From: Marinomonas lutimaris
GTDB taxonomy: Bacteria; Pseudomonadota; Gammaproteobacteria; Pseudomonadales; Marinomonadaceae
Assembly (NCBI RefSeq): GCF_019426345.1
Contig: NZ_JAHLLW010000010.1
Span: 1-64,000 of the forward strand
DNA: 64,000 nt
Reading direction: 5' to 3'
Made by a program: the position numbers and the translations under genes. Below the pieces are notes generated by a model. It did not search any database and was not told the origin of the DNA. It worked only from the letters and a program-made list of their open reading frames with translations. Shown piece by piece: positions 8,268 to 16,309 of this stretch (within the stretch, counting starts at the first letter, position 1; each line of letters starts with the position of its first letter).

Positions 8268-9308
8268 TTACAGTGAGTCAGGACTCATAAAACAACGCGT
8301 GAAACTGGCTAATTCAGACATCTTAACTTTGGCCGTACCACCACCAATCACGTCTTCCGCAATATTCACACCTTCAGCTAAGGTATCAGCAATACCTGAA
8401 ACATAAATTGCTGCACCAGCATTTAAGGCAACAATGTCCCTAGCTGGGTTTATTTTACCTTTACCATCCAATGCCATTTTGACTAAAGCAAGGCTTTCTG
8501 TCGCATCTGTTGCTTGAATAGTATCAATAGATTGCAATGGAATACCGAAATCTTCAGGAGATATTTTGTATTCTGAGATTTCCCCATCCTTTAACTCCGC
8601 CACATAAGTTGGCGCAGCAATACTAATTTCATCCAAGCCATCTTCAGAATGAACTACCATCACATGCTCACTGCCCAGGGCTTTTAACACCTCAGCAATA
8701 GGACGAACCCACTTCTGATGAAAAACCCCCATCACCTGACATTTTGCATTAGCAGGGTTGGTCAATGGGCCAAGCAAGTTAAAAATAGTGCGTGTTGCCA
8801 TTTCTTTTCGAGGACCGACTGCATACTTCATCGCAGAATGGTGGTTCGGTGCAAACATAAAGCCTAAGCCAATCTCTTCAACACAACGGCAAACCTGTAC
8901 TGCATCAAGACCAAGATAAATCCCTGCTTGCTCCAGCACATCAGCACTACCAGACTTTGAAGACACAGAGCGACCACCATGCTTAGCAACCTTGCCGCCC
9001 GCAGAAGCAACAACAAACGCAGACGCTGTCGATACGTTAAACAAGTTTCCGCCATCGCCACCAGTACCACAGGTGTCAACCACGTGCTCAAGATCCAAGT
9101 GTACTTTGCTCGATAATTCTCGCATTACTTGCGCCGCTGCCGTAATTTCTTCGACAGTTTCACCTTTCATTCTCAGGCCAATTAAAAAACCGCCTATCTG
9201 TGCTGGTGTGGCTTTTCCCGTCATGATGTCATTCATCACTATTCGCATCTCGTCGCCGCTTAAATCTTGGCGCTCAACAACGGTAGCAATCGCTTTTTGA
9301 ATATCCAC
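8268..9308 (-). CDS. trpD: Anthranilate phosphoribosyltransferase
   Basis: Transfers the phosphoribosyl group of PRPP to anthranilate, the second step of tryptophan synthesis. The PRPP/magnesium-binding motif DTCGTGGDGG is at about residues 79-88, followed by KHGGRSVSSKSGSADVLE and the NLLGPLTNPA segment. At 346 residues it matches stand-alone TrpD. It stands between trpG and trpC with short gaps. The ATG start follows directly after the trpG gene (23 bases). Confidence 0.97.
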   Translation of the reverse strand: MDIQKAIATVVERQDLSGDEMRIVMNDIMTGKATPAQIGGFLIGLRMKGETVEEITAAAQVMRELSSKVHLDLEHVVDTCGTGGDGGNLFNVSTASAFVVASAGGKVAKHGGRSVSSKSGSADVLEQAGIYLGLDAVQVCRCVEEIGLGFMFAPNHHSAMKYAVGPRKEMATRTIFNLLGPLTNPANAKCQVMGVFHQKWVRPIAEVLKALGSEHVMVVHSEDGLDEISIAAPTYVAELKDGEISEYKISPEDFGIPLQSIDTIQATDATESLALVKMALDGKGKINPARDIVALNAGAAIYVSGIADTLAEGVNIAEDVIGGGTAKVKMSELASFTRCFMSPDSL

Positions 9309-9331
9309 CAGCCTCTCCTATTGTATTAAAA

Positions 9332-9910
9332 CTATCTTGTTAAGAAATTGGCCAATAAGGCATGGCCTGCTTCGGTCAGAATTGACTCAGGATGAAACTG
9401 CACCCCTTCAACGGCAAGCGTTTTATGTCGAATCCCCATAATTTCCTCTCTATCGCCTCCTGCATTTTGACTCCAAGCGGTCACCTCTAGGCAATCTGGT
9501 AATGAGTCTGCAGAAACAACTAAAGAATGGTAGCGTGTCGCGATCTGTGGATTTGGCAAACCAGAAAACACAGAAGTATTTTGGTGGTAAATCAACGATG
9601 TTTTACCATGCATGACACTTTTAGCACGAATTACCTCACCACCAAAGACCTGACCAATACTTTGATGGCCTAAGCAAATACCCAATATTGGAATTTTTCC
9701 AGCGAATGCCGCGATTGCAGCCAAAGAAATACCCGCTTCATTTGGCGTACAAGGCCCTGGCGAAATAACCAAATGAGAAGGAGCAAGCAGTTCAATGTCT
9801 TTAAGACTAATTTCATCGTTACGATAAACCTGCACATCCGCACCCAACTCACGAAAATACTGAACAAGATTGTAAGTAAAAGAGTCATAATTATCGATCA
9901 TCAATAACAT
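9332..9910 (-). CDS. trpG: Anthranilate/aminodeoxychorismate synthase glutamine amidotransferase subunit
   Basis: Class I glutamine amidotransferase that feeds ammonia to TrpE (and possibly PabB). The nucleophile cysteine sits in [13 protein letters not shown] (about residue 79) and the His-Glu pair in [10 protein letters not shown] (about residues 172-176). The 192-residue length is typical. It heads trpGDC, as in pseudomonads where trpE is encoded elsewhere; no trpE or pabB is in this window, so dual use as PabA is possible. No clear Shine-Dalgarno sequence precedes the ATG; the octamer palindrome GGCGCGCC lies nine bases upstream. Confidence 0.93.
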   Translation of the reverse strand: MLLMIDNYDSFTYNLVQYFRELGADVQVYRNDEISLKDIELLAPSHLVISPGPCTPNEAGISLAAIAAFAGKIPILGICLGHQSIGQVFGGEVIRAKSVMHGKTSLIYHQNTSVFSGLPNPQIATRYHSLVVSADSLPDCLEVTAWSQNAGGDREEIMGIRHKTLAVEGVQFHPESILTEAGHALLANFLTR

Positions 9911-10289
9911 AAAGAAGAGGCGCGCCTATAAAACAATGTTGACCTAAACTAATGTCACAATCCTCAGAAACTGACATCAAAAACTAAATACACCGACAAA
10001 CAAACAATAAAACCGAAGTTTAAAGTGCGCTAAATTCTACACTGTCAGGAAGTCCCTGTCTCGCCAGTCCTTACAACCCTAAAACCAGATAAAGCTTAAA
10101 TAGCACACGCTACTGGCTAACATCTTCATCAACTAACTCAATTATTTGGATTTCATATTTTCAGCATTTTGGAAGGTTTTAAATAATATCGTGTAAAAAC
10201 AAAGCCTTGTTTGATATGCAAGAGGTTATACCGCACACTAGAAAGCATGTTATCTTTACCGCCATCATTCAGTGTTTTAAGGATGCCCA
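9911..10289. other. Intergenic region between divergent trpG and mgtE
   Basis: 379 bases without a supported gene. It must hold promoters for both trpGDC (minus) and mgtE (plus). I see no leader peptide with tandem Trp codons, no clear Trp operator and no convincing magnesium riboswitch. An AAGGA just before 10290 supports the mgtE GTG start. Confidence 0.5.
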
Positions 10290-11621
10290 GTGCATAGCCA
10301 AGTCGCCGCCCTCATCGAAACCCTCATTCATGACGAGCACTCTCCTGAGTCCGTTAACAAGGCCATTTCAGAATTAACACCAGATGATGTGGCATTAGCG
10401 CTTGAATCCATTCCGCTTGCCCAACGACGACAAGCATGGGCCAATATCAAGCAAGCCAATCGCCTAGACATCTTGGTTGAAATGCGCGGGGAATCCCGCC
10501 AGTTACTATTAAAAGAGCTAGATGACTCAGAGATTGAAACCTTATTCACTGATGTCGACGCCGAAGACCTACTCGAAATAACGGACTCATTACCTGACCG
10601 CCTTGTCGACATTGCTTTAAAGCAAATGGACAACAAGCAGCGCGAATACTATCAACAAGGTATTGTTTACGATGATGACGTTGTCGGCCGCTGGATTGAT
10701 CACGAGTTATTAATTGCATCACAGTCTATTCGCACATCTGAAGTAATGAGACTCTTGAAAAAAAGTACGCCAGATTACACAGACATGATCTATCTAGTAA
10801 ACAGAACTGGCCGCTGGGTCGGTTGTGTAAAATTTGATAAGCTTTTTAAAGCACAAGGCCATGAACCCATTTCGAGCCTAATAGATGAAGATTGCACCTT
10901 TATCCGCGCCGATACTGAACTAACAAAAGCTGCTGAGCAACTAGAACGCTCTTATCTCTCAGCACTCCCTGTCGTAGATGACAATCAAATCTTACTAGGT
11001 CGTTTCCATGCGGGACTTGCTATGGAAACATGGCGCTTAGAGCATGAAGCACAGCAGATGTCGACCGCAGGTCTAAACGAAGAATCCGATCTATTTGCCC
11101 CCGTAAAGCGCAGTGCAGCAACACGTGGCATTTGGCTTGGCATAAATTTACTGACGGCTTTTTTAGCCTCGGCGTTTATTGGTCTGTTTGAAGCCACGCT
11201 TCAGCAAGTCGTTGCACTAGCGGTATTAATGCCTGTTGTTGCCTCCATGGGCGGTATTGCTGGTAGTCAAACATTAACCCTGATTGTACGAGGCTTAGCT
11301 CTAGGACAAATCACTCGCAGCAACTTAAAATCACTTTTATCAAAAGAGCTAAAAGTCGGTGGATTAAACGGTATTTTATGGGCCATTGTCATTGGCGTCG
11401 TCACTTTATGGTGGTTCGAAAGCCCAATGCTTGGCATGGTAATCGGCTTAGCCATTATCGTTAATATTATAATGGCAGCCCTGTCTGGCGTTCTAATACC
11501 CGTATTGCTTGATAAGTTACGTATTGATCCGGCGCTCTCTGGGTCCGTCATTTTAACCACTGTAACCGATATTGCTGGTTTCGTTGCTTTCTTAGGATTA
11601 GGAACATTATTACTTATTTAG
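10290..11621 (+). CDS. mgtE: Magnesium transporter MgtE
   Basis: Inner-membrane Mg2+ channel gated by cytoplasmic magnesium. The N-terminal superhelical MgtE_N domain spans about residues 10-125 and the paired CBS domains about 130-250. The C-terminal membrane domain (about 275-443) has five hydrophobic helices, including MGGIAGSQTLTLIVRGLALG, the pore signature. The length of 443 residues is standard. The start codon is GTG, with AAGGA seven bases upstream; an ATG slightly upstream is out of frame. It is followed after 69 bases by a mechanosensitive channel gene. Confidence 0.96.
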   Translation: MHSQVAALIETLIHDEHSPESVNKAISELTPDDVALALESIPLAQRRQAWANIKQANRLDILVEMRGESRQLLLKELDDSEIETLFTDVDAEDLLEITDSLPDRLVDIALKQMDNKQREYYQQGIVYDDDVVGRWIDHELLIASQSIRTSEVMRLLKKSTPDYTDMIYLVNRTGRWVGCVKFDKLFKAQGHEPISSLIDEDCTFIRADTELTKAAEQLERSYLSALPVVDDNQILLGRFHAGLAMETWRLEHEAQQMSTAGLNEESDLFAPVKRSAATRGIWLGINLLTAFLASAFIGLFEATLQQVVALAVLMPVVASMGGIAGSQTLTLIVRGLALGQITRSNLKSLLSKELKVGGLNGILWAIVIGVVTLWWFESPMLGMVIGLAIIVNIIMAALSGVLIPVLLDKLRIDPALSGSVILTTVTDIAGFVAFLGLGTLLLI

Positions 11622-11690
11622 CGTAACACTATAGATCTAACCTCTAATCAGAGCCATTCACGAACTTAACAAAGAGATAGAGTAAGCATA

Positions 11691-12860
11691 ATGAATTGGG
11701 AAACAATGCAAGTATATTTGGGCTTGGGCGACACTAAAATGCACTGGGTTGTCCGAGTTTTTTTAGTTGTACTCGGTACACTTATCGTTAATTTTATTGC
11801 CACTCGCATATTAATGCGCATAGACAAACAACTCGAAAAAACCAAAACCCCTTGGGACAATGTCTTAATTCACGCCGCCCAAAAACCTGTTGGAGTATTT
11901 ATCTGGTTAGCTGGCTTGAGCATTGCGGCAGAAATCTCTGGATCAGAAGTCGACCCCAATTTTTTGTCACTTGTTCATGCAATACGTGAAGTTGGAGTTA
12001 TCGCTATCCTGACTTGGTTTGTATTACGCTGCATATCCGAAAGTGAAAGAACCTTAACAAGCTCTAGTAAAATATCCACCAATGTAGATTACACAACAGC
12101 CAGCGCAATCAGTAAATTACTACGTGCATCCGTTATCATCACTTCCGTATTGGTTATTTTACAAACCCTGGGTTACAGCATTTCCGGCGTATTGGCATTT
12201 GGCGGCATCGGTGGTATTGCCGTCGGTTTTGCAGCTAAAGACTTACTGGCCAATTTTTTTGGTGGTTTAATGGTGTATTTAGATCGCCCGTTTGCGATTG
12301 GCGATTGGATTCGCTCTCCAGATCAAAACATTGAAGGTACGGTTGAACATATTGGCTGGCGACAAACCCGCATTCGCACTTTTGAAAAACGCCCCTTGTA
12401 TGTTCCTAACTCTACTTTTTCGTTGATTTCAGTTGAAAACCCATCACGCATGACCCATCGACGTATTAATGAAACCATTGGGGTACGCTATCGTGACTTT
12501 AGCCTGCTACCAACGATTCTGGCAGATATAAAAGACATGGTTGCCAATCATGAAGATTTGGACACAAACGAAACCTACATGGTGAACTTTAATCAGTTCG
12601 GCCCATCCTCTTTAGACTTCTTTATTTATGCCTACACAAAAACCGTAGACTGGCGGACTTACCACAACGTCAAACAAGATGTGCTATTCAAAGCCATGCA
12701 AATTATTGAGTCGCACGATGCGGAAGTTGCTTTCCCAACCCATACGGTTCATATGGCAAATGATAGCCAAATGACTCTAGTGTCAGAGCAGGCCAACTCA
12801 TCTGAGCTGCTTACAAAAGAGCAACCTCAGAAAGAGTCATCTCCGAGAGAACAGAACTAA
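11691..12860 (+). CDS. MscS family mechanosensitive ion channel
   Basis: Inner-membrane channel of the small-conductance mechanosensitive family, which releases solutes during osmotic downshock. Hydrophobic helices are seen at about residues 18-38, 60-80, 95-115 and 145-165. The pore helix GGIGGIAVGFAAKDLLANFF (about residues 172-191) follows, then the beta domain with DRPFAIGDWI and the VPNSTF stretch. The soluble C-terminal part runs to about residue 360 and ends in a polar tail. The 389-residue length and extra N-terminal helices suggest a YnaI/YbdG-like or MscMJ-like member rather than MscS itself. Confidence 0.9.
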   Translation: MNWETMQVYLGLGDTKMHWVVRVFLVVLGTLIVNFIATRILMRIDKQLEKTKTPWDNVLIHAAQKPVGVFIWLAGLSIAAEISGSEVDPNFLSLVHAIREVGVIAILTWFVLRCISESERTLTSSSKISTNVDYTTASAISKLLRASVIITSVLVILQTLGYSISGVLAFGGIGGIAVGFAAKDLLANFFGGLMVYLDRPFAIGDWIRSPDQNIEGTVEHIGWRQTRIRTFEKRPLYVPNSTFSLISVENPSRMTHRRINETIGVRYRDFSLLPTILADIKDMVANHEDLDTNETYMVNFNQFGPSSLDFFIYAYTKTVDWRTYHNVKQDVLFKAMQIIESHDAEVAFPTHTVHMANDSQMTLVSEQANSSELLTKEQPQKESSPREQN

Positions 12861-12901
12861 AGTAATTCATAACGTTTAAAACACTAAATTTCAAACACAA
12901 A

Positions 12902-12933
12902 AAAAGGCCAAACTAGAAACAGTCTGGCCTTTT
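12902..12933. terminator. Bidirectional terminator between mscS-type gene and gph
   Basis: Arms 12902-12910 and 12925-12933 pair perfectly (AAAAGGCCA/TGGCCTTTT), extended inward by a short AC/GT pair after one mismatch. A-runs and T-runs on the outer sides allow termination of both converging genes. Confidence 0.8.
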
Positions 12934-12957
12934 AGCTTTATCTCACAATCAATAAAA

Positions 12958-13638
12958 TCAGACTAACAGCTCAGCTAAATCATCAATTATTGCATCAGCA
13001 CCTAGCCCCGCAAGATCAATACCTTGGTTGTAACCATAGGTAACCAATGCACATTTGAAACCAGCATTGTTTGCCGCTTTAAAATCGGTAATCGAGTCAC
13101 CGATCATCAGGCAATTTTCAGGTAAGGCTTCGATAGACTCACTACAATGCAACAAAGGCATAGCAGATGGTTTTTTCTCCTCTAGCGTGTCACCACCTAA
13201 CAACCAACCAAACTGTTCGGTCAGCTCAAAATGATCTAGCATGGGTTTCACAAACACACTTGGCTTATTGGTAATCAGAGCCACGGGCACACCGTTATGC
13301 TTAAAGGCTTTCAGTAAGGCTTTCACATTTGGATAAAGCGTCGTGCCATCGGTCAAGTGCGCACGGTAATGCGTCAAGAAAATGCGATACGCTTCTTCAT
13401 GCTTAGCTGAATCAATCTTAGCCCACTCAAGCGCTTGCTCAATCAATTTAGCCGAACCAAAGCCAACCCAACCACGAACAAGTTCCTCGCCCGCAAGCGG
13501 CGCACCAAGTTCAGCTAAGAAAGCGTCTACGGCACCTGCAATATCAGGAACACTATCAACTAGCGTGCCATCAAGATCCAAGCAAACTAACTCAGGCCAA
13601 CCATCAAACCACTTTGAAAAATAGCTAGGCGTTTTCAT
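12958..13638 (-). CDS. gph: Phosphoglycolate phosphatase
   Basis: HAD-superfamily phosphatase that removes 2-phosphoglycolate, formed for example during repair of oxidised DNA ends. Motif I is VCLDLDGTLVDS (about residues 18-29), motif II is the VALITNKPS stretch and motif III/IV is MIGDSITDFKAANNAG. The length of 226 residues and the cap domain between motifs I and II fit Gph. Its ATG overlaps the rpe stop codon by one base (TAATG), so the two are translationally coupled, as in the rpe-gph pair of many proteobacteria. Confidence 0.93.
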   Translation of the reverse strand: MKTPSYFSKWFDGWPELVCLDLDGTLVDSVPDIAGAVDAFLAELGAPLAGEELVRGWVGFGSAKLIEQALEWAKIDSAKHEEAYRIFLTHYRAHLTDGTTLYPNVKALLKAFKHNGVPVALITNKPSVFVKPMLDHFELTEQFGWLLGGDTLEEKKPSAMPLLHCSESIEALPENCLMIGDSITDFKAANNAGFKCALVTYGYNQGIDLAGLGADAIIDDLAELLV

Positions 13639-14309
13639 TAACGTATACTCGCCAATTCTTTACGCATCGCATCGATAACGGCTTTGTAATTGTCTTTACC
13701 AAAAATCGCAGAACCAGCCACAAAGGTATCCGCGCCAGCACGTGCAATTTCAGCAATGTTCTTTTCACTCACACCGCCATCGACTTCAAGACGAATGTCA
13801 TAACCACTGGCATCAATCAAGGCTCGAGCTTCACGTAACTTATCTAAAGTACCAGGAATAAAAGATTGACCACCAAAGCCTGGGTTTACCGACATTATCA
13901 AGACCATATCGATTTTATCCATCACATATTTTAAATGCTCAAGAGAGGTTGCAGGATTGAATACCAAACCGGCTTTACAACCACCATCTCGAATCATTTG
14001 CAAAGAGCGATCAATATGCTCACTGCCCTCTGGATGAAAAGTAATCATAGAAGCACCTGCTTCAATAAAGTCACCAATCATACGATCTACTGGTTTCACC
14101 ATAAGATGAACATCAATATCAGCAGTCACGCCATGTTTGCGTAATGCTTTACAGACCATAGGACCAATCGTTAAATTAGGAACATAATGATTATCCATCA
14201 CATCAAAGTGTATGATGTCGGCTCCGGCCTTCAAGACATTGTCGACCTCTTCACCTAGTCGAGCAAAATCGGCAGAAAGGATCGAAGGGGCAATGATAAA
14301 ATCATTCAT
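13638..14309 (-). CDS. rpe: Ribulose-phosphate 3-epimerase
   Basis: Interconverts ribulose 5-phosphate and xylulose 5-phosphate in the pentose phosphate pathway. TIM-barrel motifs are [46 protein letters not shown] and [12 protein letters not shown], carrying the metal-binding histidines and catalytic aspartates. The frame is open up to 14399, but I choose the ATG at 14309: GGAG lies six bases upstream and 223 residues is the family length. The upstream extension would overlap the divergent DUF3530 gene. It is coupled to gph. Confidence 0.96.
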   Translation of the reverse strand: MNDFIIAPSILSADFARLGEEVDNVLKAGADIIHFDVMDNHYVPNLTIGPMVCKALRKHGVTADIDVHLMVKPVDRMIGDFIEAGASMITFHPEGSEHIDRSLQMIRDGGCKAGLVFNPATSLEHLKYVMDKIDMVLIMSVNPGFGGQSFIPGTLDKLREARALIDASGYDIRLEVDGGVSEKNIAEIARAGADTFVAGSAIFGKDNYKAVIDAMRKELASIR

Positions 14310-14398
14310 ATCTGACTCCAGCAGTGACACAATAAAGGTCTCATAGTGAAAATTTAGACCGTATTTTAACAAGGCCTTTAGAAGAAGTATTGAAAACA

Positions 14399-15382
14399 AT
14401 GAAGAAAATTACTGCACTGCGTCACGCTATCATTGCACTTCTTTGCTTAGGCATAAACGCCCATCTTTTCGCAGAAGAATCCCAAGCAGCGCCTAGCAGC
14501 ACACCCACTCCGCAACAAACTACGCCAGCAGAAAGCACTAAAGAGTACATCATTCCAAAACCACAGGCATCTCGGATTGACGCGCTAAAAACCTCATTAA
14601 CGATAAGACGCTTAGAACACCAAATCCAAAACCTAGAAGCCAGTGGTGAATCTTTTCTAACGCTTTATCGACCATCACTCACCAGCTCAACCCAAGGCTG
14701 TGTGATCATGCTGCATTCAGATAACGAACACCCTGACTGGCCAGATGCCATTGCACCATTACGAGATGCTATGCCGGAATATAGTTGGTGCACGTTATCT
14801 ATCGAAATACCTGACATTGTCAAACGTGCGGAGCCAGTAAAAATAGCTACACCGCCAACAAACAATACTCAATCACCTATAGGACTTCCTAACCAATCTA
14901 TAGTTTTCGCTCGCATACAGTCCACTATCGATTATGCAAAAAACCAAGGAGTCGAACAATTCACTTTTCTTGGTTACGGAACAGGAGCTAGTTATGCTCT
15001 AAGTTTTTTAGCAGCCAATCCGAGCTCAGGTGAGGCTTTAGCTCTTATCGATATAGAATCCCCACCGAACCTATCAGATTACGAAGTGGCACAACAGATT
15101 CGCCAAGTTACCCAGCCTATCCTAGATTATTATGTCAATAAGACAGGAAACGATCAGTTTGCGCTGTGGCGTAAACAAGCAGCCAACCAAAGAGAGGATA
15201 AAATTGGCGACTTCACTCAAATAGACGCCCTGCCAGATAGAGTCACAGGAAAAAACAGCAAACAATTACTAATTCAACGAGTTCGTGGCTTTTTAAAGCA
15301 AAATACCAGCCAAATAAACCAACGAAAGTCATTACCAAGCGCAAAAAAAGGGCTTTTCTATGAAAGCCCTGTGAACAATTAG
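14399..15382 (+). CDS. DUF3530 family protein (exported alpha/beta-hydrolase-like)
   Basis: Likely exported protein of unknown function. A signal peptide covers roughly the first 25-28 residues (ending near LFAEES). The central part has [20 protein letters not shown] and [16 protein letters not shown], which look like the core of an alpha/beta-hydrolase fold; GYGTGAS stands where a GxSxG-like elbow would be, lacking the serine at its centre. This is the pattern of DUF3530, for which I know no assigned reaction. An in-frame TTG lies nine bases upstream of the chosen ATG. Its 3' end contains the terminator of the converging djlA. Confidence 0.72.
   Translation: MKKITALRHAIIALLCLGINAHLFAEESQAAPSSTPTPQQTTPAESTKEYIIPKPQASRIDALKTSLTIRRLEHQIQNLEASGESFLTLYRPSLTSSTQGCVIMLHSDNEHPDWPDAIAPLRDAMPEYSWCTLSIEIPDIVKRAEPVKIATPPTNNTQSPIGLPNQSIVFARIQSTIDYAKNQGVEQFTFLGYGTGASYALSFLAANPSSGEALALIDIESPPNLSDYEVAQQIRQVTQPILDYYVNKTGNDQFALWRKQAANQREDKIGDFTQIDALPDRVTGKNSKQLLIQRVRGFLKQNTSQINQRKSLPSAKKGLFYESPVNN
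15343..15369 (-). terminator. djlA terminator embedded in the DUF3530 coding region
   Basis: On the minus strand GGGCTTT, a six-base loop and AAAGCCC are followed by seven T residues (plus-strand A-run 15343-15349; arms 15350-15356 and 15363-15369). It lies 30 bases past the djlA stop and wholly inside the last codons of the plus-strand gene. Confidence 0.8.
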
Positions 15383-15398
15383 ATATTAACTTAAGTTA

Positions 15399-16202
15399 CT
15401 ATTTACGAGCATTTTTTACCATTTCGTAAGCAGACTGAATTTCTTGTGTGCGCTCTTTAGCCAACTCAATCATTTCATCCGGTAAACCTTGTGAACTTAA
15501 TTTATCGGGATGATTTTTGCTCATAAGGCGTCGATAGGCCTTTTTAATATCAGCATCGCTCATCTCTGGCGTAACACCTAGCGCTTCATATGCAGCCTTC
15601 AATAAGTCTTTTGAACCCGCATTGTTAGAAGAATAATCAGAAGAAGATTGGTAACCTTGTCTAAAATGCGCTTGCTGCTTAACTTGAATATGCAAAGCCT
15701 CAAACTCTGCCACAGACACACCAAGATATGCACAGACCTGAGACACAAATGACTTTTCTTCAACGCTAAAGTGACCATCTGCATAAGCAGATACCAGCAA
15801 CACTTCCAATAAAGTTCGCGTTAAATCCCCAGGACCTACAACCTGTTTAAAATTATTTAAAACAGACGCCAAGTCAAAATTGTCAGATTTACCTTCGTTA
15901 AACAATTGCTTCGCTTGCTCTTGAGCTGCTGGCGATAAACGCAATCGCTGCATCACAGATTGCGCTAATTGGATCTCTGCTTCCGATACTTGGCCATCAG
16001 ATTTGGCCAAACGCCCCATTAAAAGAAATAATGTTCGAAAAAAAGTTTCTTGCTGAAGGCGCATATCGGCACGACCACGAATACCGCTGAAAGCGCCGCC
16101 AGTCTGCGCCCTATCTACGACTCCGCCGACAATGAACCCCAACAAAGCGCCTAAAAAACCAGCTAAAATATAGCCCAAAATCGCGCAAACAATTTTCCAC
16201 AT
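15399..16202 (-). CDS. djlA: Co-chaperone DjlA
   Basis: Membrane-anchored J-domain protein that stimulates DnaK at the inner membrane. The N-terminal transmembrane segment (about residues 3-27, glycine-rich) is followed by a TerB-like domain (about 55-175) with acidic GRLAKSDGQVSEAE and SAYADGHFSVEEK repeats. A C-terminal J domain (about 203-265) has the HPD motif in MSKNHPDKLSS. The length of 267 residues is usual. It is divergent from lptD, as in several gammaproteobacteria. Confidence 0.95.
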   Translation of the reverse strand: MWKIVCAILGYILAGFLGALLGFIVGGVVDRAQTGGAFSGIRGRADMRLQQETFFRTLFLLMGRLAKSDGQVSEAEIQLAQSVMQRLRLSPAAQEQAKQLFNEGKSDNFDLASVLNNFKQVVGPGDLTRTLLEVLLVSAYADGHFSVEEKSFVSQVCAYLGVSVAEFEALHIQVKQQAHFRQGYQSSSDYSSNNAGSKDLLKAAYEALGVTPEMSDADIKKAYRRLMSKNHPDKLSSQGLPDEMIELAKERTQEIQSAYEMVKNARK

Positions 16203-16309
16203 AAAGATATTTCTCCAGAATCGGTAGCCCCTATGGGCCTGCTTAGATTATCATTTGTCTTATTACGTGGAACCGCTTAAGGGCAGTATCCGATTTAGGA
16301 CAATAATTT

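Noticed and set aside
9911-10289. Magnesium riboswitch for mgtE or Trp attenuator for trpG
   Set aside because: No recognisable conserved fold, leader peptide or terminator/antiterminator pair in either direction.
16269-16298. Possible sigma-E promoter (GGAAC ... TCCGA) before lptD
   Set aside because: Spacing between the two elements is about 15 bases, shorter than in known sigma-E promoters, and the -35 lacks the TT after GGAAC.
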